DNA from: Dehalococcoidia bacterium
GTDB lineage: Bacteria > Chloroflexota > Dehalococcoidia > Lucifugimonadales > UBA1123
Length of the DNA: 56,443 nucleotides
Direction: 5' to 3'
Assembly (NCBI GenBank): GCA_009838465.1
Contig: VXRN01000005.1
Span: 1 to 56,443 of the forward strand
The translations under genes and the position numbers were made by a program. Below, piece after piece: positions 34,017 through 42,058 of this stretch; within the stretch, counting starts at the first letter, position 1; each line of letters starts with the position of its first letter. The notes beneath the pieces are model-generated. The model was not told where the DNA came from, made no database searches, and saw only the letters and a program-made list of their open reading frames with translations.

Positions 34017-34245
34017 TTGGATAGGATCACACACACTAATGTGGCAACGGTCCGATTCCGGACGAGGAGGCCAAGTCAAACTCCTCTCTAGGTCTAACGG
34101 CCTATTTCTCCTTCATTTCCACAGGAGGGGTAGGCCGTATCGTAATCATAGGCCATATACAAGACGGCCTGATAATTCGGATAGAGTCCAGCAAGCGTTT
34201 GGACTGGGTTATCGCCCAGTGTTAGTGTCAAGTGGAGCTATTTCT

Positions 34246-34719
34246 GTGAAGGCATCAGCGAACATCCTGATTGAGAGGCAAGCCCCGGAAGTCTGGGACT
34301 TTGTGGCCGACATACGGAACATGGACAAGTGGGTCAACGGAGTGAGCGACCCTGTACCGACGTCTGAGGGTGACTGGGGAGTTGGCTCAACCTTCAAGAG
34401 CGACTATACGTATGCAGGCAAAATCCACCCTATCACCTACGTGATAACCGAGTTCGATCCACCCTATCGCCTGTCCATGCGCTCTACTTCTGGTCCATTT
34501 CCATTTGAGGGGCGCACAGAATTATGGGAAGAGAAGGACGGGACGCGACTGATCAACTCGCTAGACGCTAAACCGACTAGTCTATTCCTGACAGTGTGGT
34601 TCGCTGTGCTGGGCGTCGCACTCAGGATGATGATGCGAATTCAGCTCAAGAAGGAACTCGTTAGGCTCAAAGCTTCACTGGAGGAGGGTGACTTAGGGGA
34701 TATCGAGGAAAGGGAATAG
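34246..34719 (+). CDS. SRPBCC (START/polyketide cyclase-like) family protein
   Basis: 157 aa. The SRPBCC fold is recognised from VKASANILIERQAPEVWDFV at the start, the middle IHPITYVITEFDPPYRLSMR and RTELWEEKDGTRLI, and the long C-terminal helix with LKKELVRLK. Such proteins bind hydrophobic ligands in a cavity; the ligand is unknown. GTG 34246 (GGAG about 10 nt upstream) is chosen because homology begins there. The frame is open upstream to 34039, but the extra 69 residues look random. It is preceded by a strong, palindrome-covered promoter and ends 6 nt before a convergent gene. Confidence 0.82.
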   Translation: MKASANILIERQAPEVWDFVADIRNMDKWVNGVSDPVPTSEGDWGVGSTFKSDYTYAGKIHPITYVITEFDPPYRLSMRSTSGPFPFEGRTELWEEKDGTRLINSLDAKPTSLFLTVWFAVLGVALRMMMRIQLKKELVRLKASLEEGDLGDIEERE

Positions 34720-34725
34720 CGCGCC

Positions 34726-36318
34726 CTACCAACCCACTGCATAACCGTCGGCGCGAGGCTCGCTTCCTCCCGTGATTACTCCCGTATCAGGGTTTCGCAC
34801 GATGATCTGTCCACTCCCGAACAGCGTGCCATGTGGAGGCATTACCATCACCCGGTGCCCTTTCAATGCCAGGTCCCGCGCAACGTGTTCGCTTACCGTA
34901 GCTTCTAAGGCGATGCCCTCACCTAGCCTGACACTGAATCGGGGTGTGTCAAGCGCCTGCTGCGGCGTTAAGCCGAAGTCAATCATGTTTGTGAGTACCT
35001 GGAGATGTCCCTGCGCCTGCTGCATCGCCCCCATGACTCCGTAGCTCGCCCAGAGATCGCCGTTGTGTGTCACCATCCCGGGAATCAGGGTATGATAGGG
35101 CAGTTTGTCCGGCTCAAGTCGGTTAGAGTGATGTGGATCGAGTGAGAAAGATGCTCCCCTATTGTGCAGAGCGATTCCTGTTCCCGGCACAACGAGTCCG
35201 CTTCCGAAGGACATGAAGACGCTATTGATCAGTGAGCAGGCGTTACCCTCGCCGTCCACCACGCTCACGTAAACCGTATTGTGATGAGTGGCGACCTTGC
35301 CGTGAGGGGCGAGTTTCAAGGCAAAGTCCGGTGAGACCAGTTTCGCCCTGTCCGTTGCATAAGCCTTGGAAATGAGCGCGCCGACGTCCGCGTTCATCTT
35401 GTCGGGGTCAGTCACATAGTGGAGAGAATCGGCAAAGGCTAGGCGCATACCTTCGATCAAGTGGTGAAGAGTATCCGTCGCCTGCAATCCCATGGACTTT
35501 ATATCGAACTGCTCGGCTATATTGAGCGCCATAAGGGCATTTACACCCTGAGAGGGTGGCGGACATTGCCAACATTCGTATCCGCGATACGAGGTTGAAA
35601 TAGGTTCCACCCATTCTGAACGGTGTCTCCTGAAATCACTCTCCGACAGCCATCCACCCATCTTCTGGACGAATCGCGCAATCTTCCCGGCAAGGGGGCC
35701 TTTGTAAAACGCCTCACTTCCACCCGTAGAGATTTCCTTTAGTGTAGATGCCAATGTTGGCAGTCTCATTACGTCGCCGGGAGCTGGCGGACCTCCATTG
35801 AGCAGCAGCTCCCCTCCGGCAGGCCCGGAATTCAACCTGGGCGCGCCCGCGGCCCAATGATCGCTGATGACCTCCGAGACTGGATAGCCGTCTTCGGCGT
35901 AGTGTATGGCCGGAACCAGCACGTCGGACAGGCTCATGCTGCCATACCGGTCCAGAAGCGTCTCCCATCCACTGACCGCGCCCGGCACAGTTACCGAATA
36001 GGGGCTATTGTCCGGAATGTGAGTCAGGCCTCTGCCGACAAGCTGGTCGCGCGAGGACAGTTCGGGTGACCTGCCCGAAGCGTTAAGCGCACGCACACGT
36101 TTTTCGTCAGCCGTCCAGACCAGGGCGAACAGATCACCTCCCACGCCTGTGGAGTGAGGTTCGGTTACATTCAGGGCCGCAGCGGTAGCTACCGCCGCGT
36201 CCACGGCGTTGCCACCACTCATGAGCATCTGTAAACCTGCCATCGCCGCAAGAGGCTGAGTGGTGGAAACCATTCCGTTGGCTGCGCGGAGATTTGATCT
36301 GCGAGAGTTGAATTTCAT
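34726..36318 (-). CDS. ggt: Gamma-glutamyltransferase family protein
   Basis: A 530-aa Ntn-hydrolase made as a precursor that cleaves itself. The catalytic Thr is expected in HHNTVYVSVVDGEGNA, as in the DTVYxSVVD group. Other landmarks are GGNAVDAAVATAAALNVTEP, GVGGDLFALVW, WQCPPPSQGVNAL and LPYHTLIPGMV. There is no signal peptide, unlike E. coli Ggt, so it may act inside the cell on gamma-glutamyl or related acyl amides. ATG 36318 is preferred over TTG 36330. The NAD-kinase-like gene lies upstream in the same direction, 56 nt away. Confidence 0.9.
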   Translation of the reverse strand: MKFNSRRSNLRAANGMVSTTQPLAAMAGLQMLMSGGNAVDAAVATAAALNVTEPHSTGVGGDLFALVWTADEKRVRALNASGRSPELSSRDQLVGRGLTHIPDNSPYSVTVPGAVSGWETLLDRYGSMSLSDVLVPAIHYAEDGYPVSEVISDHWAAGAPRLNSGPAGGELLLNGGPPAPGDVMRLPTLASTLKEISTGGSEAFYKGPLAGKIARFVQKMGGWLSESDFRRHRSEWVEPISTSYRGYECWQCPPPSQGVNALMALNIAEQFDIKSMGLQATDTLHHLIEGMRLAFADSLHYVTDPDKMNADVGALISKAYATDRAKLVSPDFALKLAPHGKVATHHNTVYVSVVDGEGNACSLINSVFMSFGSGLVVPGTGIALHNRGASFSLDPHHSNRLEPDKLPYHTLIPGMVTHNGDLWASYGVMGAMQQAQGHLQVLTNMIDFGLTPQQALDTPRFSVRLGEGIALEATVSEHVARDLALKGHRVMVMPPHGTLFGSGQIIVRNPDTGVITGGSEPRADGYAVGW

Positions 36319-36374
36319 AGAACTTACCAAGTGATCAGAGAATATGGGTAGAAATCAGGATACGTGAACGGGAG

Positions 36375-37364
36375 TCAGTTAGTAGAATCCGCGAGCGTGG
36401 GGCTCAGGCTTATCGCAAGCGCCCGCTCGGGCTCGATGACCCTGGGTCCGTCCCTACTCAATCTGACTTCGACTTCAGAGCGCTGGGAAAGACTGAACGA
36501 CCTCTCGCCGTCGAGAGCTATGGTGGCAGGTCGCAAGTCAACTGGCACTCCAGGACCACCGGCTTCGACTGTCTTCCACTCAGAGATTTCGACGTCCTGG
36601 ACAAGTCCCGGCGCAACCGGCGTAGCCTCAATCGTTTGTCCCTCACCCAGTCGAATGTACAATGCGTATTCTTCCTGAGGGGACAATTGCTTCAGCCTCG
36701 CGCCTATGGCGGAGAGGCCGATGCTGGTCGGCTCAGCCCTGGTCAGGAAGAGTTCATGCAGGGTAGATATATCCCAGATTGCGCGCGCTCCGACGAACCG
36801 CTCTCTGGAGACCGCGAGGTCAACCAGCGCTATGTCCCGAAGGTCGCCGTCCAAGTAAACTTCAAGTCTGGTATGGCGTGTAGTGGCTTCGTCGGGATTC
36901 ACCTTTCCACTGGCAACCGCACCTGCCGCAATCCCCGCGATAGTGCCTTCCATCATTCTTGGAAACACGTTGTTCGTTCCCGTTGATATGGGCATTATAG
37001 GGATGTCTCCACACTCCTTGGCGACGACGCGGTTGGTCCCGTCACCGCCGAGAGTGATGATGCAGCCCACTCCGGATTCCCTCATGGCCCTTGCTGCCCT
37101 GGACGAGTCATTTTCCTCGTGAAACACGGGCATGTTGACGAACTGCGGGTTGAGACTCAGTTCCGTACCTGCGAGCGCGTTCATTCCGAGTGAACCCGTA
37201 TCCGGCATGAAGATTACGCGCTCGACATTCATAGCGTCCAAGCCGGCCAGAATCCTCTTGAGAATGTTCACCTTCTCGTGGTTTGGGACGAAACGGCCCT
37301 GTGAGACGATACGGCGTATATCTTTTCCGGCGGCGGGGTTGGCGATTATTCCAACTGAAGTCAA
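36375..37364 (-). CDS. ATP-NAD kinase-like protein
   Basis: 329 aa. The N-terminal GIIANPAAGKDIRRIV and the GGDGT motif (106-110) with PISTGTNNVFP identify the NAD-kinase/diacylglycerol-kinase superfamily, in the branch that includes AcoX of acetoin catabolism. True NAD kinase activity is not certain; this branch has a longer N-terminal part and different C-terminus. The likely start is TTG 37364; no ATG or GTG fits the homology. It precedes gamma-glutamyltransferase in the same direction. Confidence 0.8.
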   Translation of the reverse strand: MTSVGIIANPAAGKDIRRIVSQGRFVPNHEKVNILKRILAGLDAMNVERVIFMPDTGSLGMNALAGTELSLNPQFVNMPVFHEENDSSRAARAMRESGVGCIITLGGDGTNRVVAKECGDIPIMPISTGTNNVFPRMMEGTIAGIAAGAVASGKVNPDEATTRHTRLEVYLDGDLRDIALVDLAVSRERFVGARAIWDISTLHELFLTRAEPTSIGLSAIGARLKQLSPQEEYALYIRLGEGQTIEATPVAPGLVQDVEISEWKTVEAGGPGVPVDLRPATIALDGERSFSLSQRSEVEVRLSRDGPRVIEPERALAISLSPTLADSTN

Positions 37365-37387
37365 TGTGAGTATTCTTTCATCTGGGA

Positions 37388-37505
37388 CTGATGGTTCAAC
37401 ATCTTTGGGATTGATGACTTATGTACCCTCACCTTAGCCCTCTTCCTTACGGAAAGGGGATAGATCGGAATCTGAGAATCCATCACAACAAAGTTGTTGC
37501 TCTAC
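37388..37505. repeat. MITE-like element (B)
   Basis: The head TGGTTCAACATCTTTGGGAT and tail GGAATCTGAGAATCCATCAC + AACAAAGTTGTTG align with elements A and C. The core has TACCCTCACC and an imperfect CTTCC/GGAAA hairpin. The ends are less preserved and no clean CTAG pair remains, so it is probably an older insertion between two co-directional genes. Confidence 0.55.
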
Positions 37506-37520
37506 CCGTATAGGGCTGAT

Positions 37521-38444
37521 CTATTCCTGGAAGCTGAAGCCGAGCGGATCTTCCTCGAATTCAATTGATGCCAATGCCTGTTCGGCCGCTTCTTCCATGG
37601 CGTGATCGCCCCTTATCATGGCTTGGGTCAGGGCACGTTTCGCCAGGTCGCCTCCAATGTTGCCAAGGGAGCGAACCGCGGCAAGTTGTACTTGCGTATC
37701 CTTATCGTTGAGCATATTTATCAAGTGCGGAACCGTCTCGTCATCGCCCAGGAAGCCGCAGGCGGTGGCGGCTTCGTATCTTATGGCGGCTTCAACGTGG
37801 CTCGTCTCTCGCAGCACCGTTGGAAGCCAGCGCGAGTCAGAACTGCGGCCCATAGCGAAGATCGCGCTCTGCTTCATCTGAGGGTCGCCGTCGTCGTAGG
37901 ACTGTCGAATGGTCTCGTAAACGCGCTCCGAGCTAATTGGCGCGACGGCTTCTATGGCACGGCGACGAGTCTCATTTTCTTCGTCAGGATTTTCTATTAC
38001 CGACATTAGGGCGTCGCTGATTCTTTGGCCGTCCCTTCGTATGAGCTTGCCGTCCTCCGCCATCTCAGCAAATTTCCCTAGAGTCGTAGCTGCCGCGGCG
38101 CGGACCTCCGTAGAAGGGTCCTTCTGAAGCAATTCGACCAAGGGGCGTATTACGATACGATCATCAGAGTCCCACAGCCCACGGGCTGCGCTCGCCCTGA
38201 CTGATGCGACACGATCGCGTAAGCAGGCCCTGAAGATGGAGGTGAAGTCAAGCTCTATGTTGTCGGTGACGAGCTCGGCCATTCTGTCCAACAACTCCCG
38301 CCTTCTATCGGGAGTGATTCTCGACCATGCCGAGATCACGTTCATCACTTCCACGCGGGATAGGCCCGACAATTGAGCCAAGTCCGTGTGTCTGATCTGC
38401 TCATTGGGATCCGACAGGTCCGCCATAATCTGTTCGAGTGTCAA
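37521..38444 (-). CDS. HEAT repeat protein
   Basis: 307 aa made of about seven helical HEAT-like repeats, for example DRVASVRASAARGLWDSD, DPSTEVRAAAATTLGKFA, RYEAATACGFLGDDETVPHL and DTQVQLAAVRSLGNIGG. Such solenoids are scaffolds for protein-protein contact; PBS-lyase-type HEAT proteins look similar. There is no signal peptide. TTG start at 38444 with GGGAGAA 8 nt upstream. Divergent from endonuclease III. Confidence 0.85.
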   Translation of the reverse strand: MTLEQIMADLSDPNEQIRHTDLAQLSGLSRVEVMNVISAWSRITPDRRRELLDRMAELVTDNIELDFTSIFRACLRDRVASVRASAARGLWDSDDRIVIRPLVELLQKDPSTEVRAAAATTLGKFAEMAEDGKLIRRDGQRISDALMSVIENPDEENETRRRAIEAVAPISSERVYETIRQSYDDGDPQMKQSAIFAMGRSSDSRWLPTVLRETSHVEAAIRYEAATACGFLGDDETVPHLINMLNDKDTQVQLAAVRSLGNIGGDLAKRALTQAMIRGDHAMEEAAEQALASIEFEEDPLGFSFQE

Positions 38445-38636
38445 TACGGGATTCTCCCAAGCTCAATTGCAGTAAGTGAAATTGAGCCGAATTGCTAACG
38501 GGTGTGAAATTTCCACCTTTTCTTCTGAATACCATCAATTCCGGGTATGCCGTCCAATCTGAATCGCAAACGGAGTCAATTCAATTTGCAATGGCAGAAT
38601 GAAAGTAATAGAGCGATTTGGTTCGTGTCAAGTGGA

Positions 38637-38665
38637 TTGGGCGCGGAACCCGGTTCCAGTATAAT
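38637..38665 (+). promoter_or_regulatory. Promoter of nth with a palindrome in its spacer
   Basis: TTGGGC (38637-38642), a 17-bp spacer and consensus TATAAT (38660-38665). The spacer contains GGAACC-C-GGTTCC (38645-38657), a perfect dyad between -35 and -10, the position typical of MerR-type operators and of simple repressors. Confidence 0.6.
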
Positions 38666-38697
38666 CTGTAATCATCGAGGTCATTGGGGGCAACGAC

Positions 38698-39420
38698 ATG
38701 GCAGTAAGACGCAAGAGGGTAAAGGCCGAAGATGTGATGTCATACTTGGGGCCGCTCTATGGGCCGGTGGAATGGGAGCCGAGGTACAATCCAGCTGAGG
38801 AGCTGGTTTACACCATCCTCTCTCAGCATACGTCCGACATCAACTCTGAGCGCGCCTTCCTGAACCTGATGGACACGTTCAAGACCCTGGAAAACATCGC
38901 GGACGCCGGCGTGGAGGATATCGAGGTCGCCATAAGGTCCGGCGGACTGTCAAATCAGAAGTCGGTACGTATCAAGGAAGTGCTGAACATCGTTCGAGCC
39001 GATGTTGGATCGTTCGACCTGTCGTTCCTGGGAGAGATGCCGCTAGAGGAGGCCAAGTCGTGGCTGAAGAGCCTTCCCGGTGTTGGGCCGAAGACGGCGG
39101 CCATAATCCTGTGCTTCTCACTCGGTATGCCGGCAATGCCGGTGGACACCCACATCTACCGTGTCTCGCAGCGTCTGCGTCTTATTGGACCAAAAGTATC
39201 GGCGGACAAAGCGCATGACATCCTGGAACCGATGGTGAGCGAAGAGGACGTATTCGCATTTCACGTCTATCTGATTCAACACGGCAGGCAGGTGTGCAAG
39301 GCGCAGCGCCCGCGATGCGATGATTGCGCGCTGGCTTGGGGCTGCCCGTCGAAGGGAAGGGTGGGCAACAAGACTGCCAAACGTCGGCGGGCGAAGCGGC
39401 CAGCTAAAGCAGCCAGATAG
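38698..39420 (+). CDS. nth: Endonuclease III
   Basis: 240 aa, bifunctional DNA glycosylase/AP lyase for oxidised pyrimidines. The helix-hairpin-helix LPGVGPKTAAIIL contains the catalytic Lys132, and Asp150 is in PVDTHIYRVSQRL. The C-terminal cluster ligands follow C-x6-C-x2-C-x5-C (CKAQRPRCDDCALAWGC), binding a [4Fe-4S] centre. A Lys/Arg-rich tail follows the cluster. ATG 38698 is preceded by GGGGG. The threonine dehydratase gene starts 10 nt after the stop, so the two form an operon. Confidence 0.93.
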   Translation: MAVRRKRVKAEDVMSYLGPLYGPVEWEPRYNPAEELVYTILSQHTSDINSERAFLNLMDTFKTLENIADAGVEDIEVAIRSGGLSNQKSVRIKEVLNIVRADVGSFDLSFLGEMPLEEAKSWLKSLPGVGPKTAAIILCFSLGMPAMPVDTHIYRVSQRLRLIGPKVSADKAHDILEPMVSEEDVFAFHVYLIQHGRQVCKAQRPRCDDCALAWGCPSKGRVGNKTAKRRRAKRPAKAAR

Positions 39421-39430
39421 AGGTGTCTGA

Positions 39431-40393
39431 ATGACAAACTCGACTGAACTGGTTAGTCTCGACGATATGCGCGCCGCGGCGGACGTCATAGCGCCCAACG
39501 TCCACAGGACTCCGATTACTTCCTCGAAATACCTCGGCGACATTACAGGTTCATCTCTGTATCTGAAGCTGGAGATGTTCCAGAAGACGGGTTCTTTCAA
39601 ACCGCGCGGGGTACTGAACAAGATGGCGAGCCTGACTGATGAGGAAAAGGGACGAGGAGTAGTGTCGCTTTCCGCAGGGAATCATGCCCAGGCACTGGCC
39701 TATGCAGCGACGATGGCCGGAGCGCCATCGGTGATAGTGATGCCGGAAGGGGCGGTCAGGGCGAAGGTGGAAGCAACTCGCGGGTACGGCGGCGAGGTCA
39801 TACTAACCGACCAAGACCTACTGAAGACCGCGCTGGAAGTTCAGAGGGAACGCGGGATGACTCTTGTGCATCCATTCGACGACCTTCATACTATCGCGGG
39901 CACAGGTACACTTGGACTGGAGTTGATCGAGGACATCCCGCAAGTGGATGTGGTGATTTGTGGAATAGGAGGGGGCGGGCTTATTTCCGGGGTCGCCGCA
40001 GCGCTCAAGTTGCAGAATCGCGGTATCAGGGTGATAGGAGTGGAGCCTGGAGGCGCGCCGGGAATGACGCTCGCTCTGGAAAAGGGTGAGCCGGTACACA
40101 TGACAACCCTGGATACCGTGGCAGACGGGCTCGCGGCACCCTTCGTCGGTCAGCACAACCTGGATCACGTTCGCGCGTTTGTGGACGATGTGATTACAGT
40201 CCAAGACAGCCAAATCGTGGAGGGTATGAGGCTGTTGCTGGAACGCACGAAAGTACTTTCGGAACCTGCCGGGGCCGCCTCGCTGGCGGCCCTTTTGTCG
40301 GGCCAGACAGGGCTGCGCGGAGGCGAGTCCGTGATCTGCGTGCTGAGCGGGGGCAACGTGGACGGCGCCCGTCTCGCTGAACTGCTGGGCTAG
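39431..40393 (+). CDS. Threonine/serine dehydratase (threonine ammonia-lyase)
   Basis: A 320-aa PLP enzyme of the TdcB/IlvA catalytic-domain type, turning threonine into 2-oxobutyrate and ammonia. PLP Lys57 is in KTGSFKPRGVL; SAGNHAQALAYAA binds the substrate and GIGGGGLISG the phosphate. There is no C-terminal ACT-like regulatory domain, so it is closer in size to catabolic TdcB. Racemase relatives are similar, so the exact substrate is open. Its TAG stop is within the CTAG border of a MITE-like element. Confidence 0.9.
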   Translation: MTNSTELVSLDDMRAAADVIAPNVHRTPITSSKYLGDITGSSLYLKLEMFQKTGSFKPRGVLNKMASLTDEEKGRGVVSLSAGNHAQALAYAATMAGAPSVIVMPEGAVRAKVEATRGYGGEVILTDQDLLKTALEVQRERGMTLVHPFDDLHTIAGTGTLGLELIEDIPQVDVVICGIGGGGLISGVAAALKLQNRGIRVIGVEPGGAPGMTLALEKGEPVHMTTLDTVADGLAAPFVGQHNLDHVRAFVDDVITVQDSQIVEGMRLLLERTKVLSEPAGAASLAALLSGQTGLRGGESVICVLSGGNVDGARLAELLG

Positions 40394-40534
40394 TGTTCCA
40401 ACAACTTTGCATTGGCGGCTTATCTACCCTCACCCCCGTATCGTGGTACGGGGCAGGCTCTAGCCATCTCCCAGAGGGAGAGGGAGTAAACCGGAATCTG
40501 GATATCTATTACAACTAAACTGTCGCACTACTAG
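40390..40534. mobile_element. MITE-like element (C) flanked by CTAG duplication
   Basis: 145 bp bounded by CTAG (40390-40393 and 40531-40534). The left end TGTTCCAACAACTTTGCATT pairs imperfectly with the right end ACAACTAAACTGTCGCACTA. It contains CCCGTATCGTGGTACGGG and CTCTCCC-type hairpins, a longer core than element A. As in A, the two CTAG copies give the stop codons of the convergent neighbours (threonine dehydratase and the AAA ATPase). No coding capacity. Confidence 0.65.
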
Positions 40535-41931
40535 CCCGAGTAAATGATATGGCCACCAGTCTGATCACGGTTTAGCCTGCGGTTGAGGTAAAGGCCCTCG
40601 AGGACAAACTCTACAGCCGATGCTATTGCGGCGGGGTCATCAGACTCCTCGATCCGGTTTACCATCTCCCGCATGTTTGCCATCTGCGGCAGTTTCTCGG
40701 CATAGTTGCCGGAAGAGACGTGGGTGCCGGTTTCTATGGCTAGTCCCTCCTCGAACCTTGTCAGCACGGCGCTGAATTCACGGGGACTGAAGTAGCGACC
40801 AAAGGTATTCTGAACGGCCTTCTTCACCAGTCCGTCCACGACCTTGAATTCGCGCCCTTCTTCAACGCTCTCCATTTCCACCTTGCCATTCGTGGAGGCT
40901 ACGATAGCGGGTAGGTCGCTGATCCTGGGGCTGGCGCTCTCACCAAGTCGCAGGCTGCGCTTGAACGCGCTGCCGATGACGGTTTCGTAGTTTGCGATTG
41001 AGACGCGCAGGCTAACGCCGGAACGCTGGTTTATCTCGGGGCTTCGTCTTGCCAAAGAGGTGATCTCCGCTATTACTTCTTTCATGTACTGGGGAACGTT
41101 TACCAACTGCGCGGAGTCGTCGAAGGTGGTGTGCTCCTGCTCCATGATCTGGATTTCCTGGCCAAGTTCGCGTGGGTAGTGGGTGCGAATCTGGGCTCCA
41201 TAGCGGTCCTTGAGCGGGGTGATGATGCGGCCGCGGTTGGTGTAGTCTTCGGGATTTGCGCTGGACACCAGCATAACGTCGAGGGGCAGCATTATCCTGT
41301 ACCCCTTGATCTGAACGTCGCGTTCCTGCATCAGGTTGAAGAGGCTGACCTGAATGCGCTCCGAAAGGTCGGGCAGTTCGTTGATGCAGAAGATGCCACG
41401 GTTGGTCCGGGGAATGAGGCCGTAGTGTATGGCGAGTTCATCGGAGAGGTAGCGCCCCTCGGCTATTTTGATGGGGTCAATCTCGCCAATAAGGTCGGCC
41501 ACGGTGATGTCGGGAGTGGCGAGTTTCTCCGCGTATCGCTCTTCGCGCAGGACCCACCTTATGGGAGTATCATCTCCATTCTCCGCCACGACGTTCTTGC
41601 ACTGCGCGCAGATAGGCACGAACGGATCGCAGTTCAGTTCGCAGCCGTCAATAGCGGGGATCGCTTCGTCGAGCAGATCAACCATGTTGCGTATCAGGCG
41701 GGACTTGGCCTGTCCGCGCTCACCGAGCAGAATTATGTCCTGACCGGCAAGAATGGCATTCTCAAGCTGTGGGATGACCGATTCGTCAAATCCGACAATG
41801 CCCGGGAACAAGACCTCGTTGTTCCTGATCCTGGCTATCAGGTTTTTGCGCACCTCCTGCTTGACCGAAAGTACCTGGTAGCCGGACTCTCGCAGCTGAG
41901 CAATGTTCTGTGGGCGACCGTTAGATGCCAT
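40531..41931 (-). CDS. MoxR/magnesium chelatase-like AAA ATPase
   Basis: 466 aa. Walker A is GERGQAKSR. The Walker B region reads GIFCINELPDL with NE in place of DE, which I recall as normal in this subfamily. SSANPEDYTNRGRIITPL forms sensor 1. A Cys-rich insert (CELNCDPFVPICAQC) between Walker A and B could bind zinc. These ATPases usually work with a VWA-domain partner in metal insertion or complex remodelling, but none is adjacent. The gene upstream (42059-42964) is co-directional and may be its operon mate. Confidence 0.85.
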   Translation of the reverse strand: MASNGRPQNIAQLRESGYQVLSVKQEVRKNLIARIRNNEVLFPGIVGFDESVIPQLENAILAGQDIILLGERGQAKSRLIRNMVDLLDEAIPAIDGCELNCDPFVPICAQCKNVVAENGDDTPIRWVLREERYAEKLATPDITVADLIGEIDPIKIAEGRYLSDELAIHYGLIPRTNRGIFCINELPDLSERIQVSLFNLMQERDVQIKGYRIMLPLDVMLVSSANPEDYTNRGRIITPLKDRYGAQIRTHYPRELGQEIQIMEQEHTTFDDSAQLVNVPQYMKEVIAEITSLARRSPEINQRSGVSLRVSIANYETVIGSAFKRSLRLGESASPRISDLPAIVASTNGKVEMESVEEGREFKVVDGLVKKAVQNTFGRYFSPREFSAVLTRFEEGLAIETGTHVSSGNYAEKLPQMANMREMVNRIEESDDPAAIASAVEFVLEGLYLNRRLNRDQTGGHIIYSG

Positions 41932-42058
41932 TCGGAGTACGCTCCTGTGTCCAATCTTGGGATGGGTCAGCGTTCAGGGACAGTCTTGCACACAGGCACG
42001 GAATTGGCAACCAAGCCAACTTGCATCAATTGTATTCGGTTTTCGCATGGGTCGGCGG

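Noticed and set aside
40531..41931. Loss of Walker B Asp (INEL instead of DE) as a defect in the ATPase
   Set aside because: As far as I recall, the INELPDL form is usual for this MoxR/chelatase-like subfamily, so it is not a mutation.
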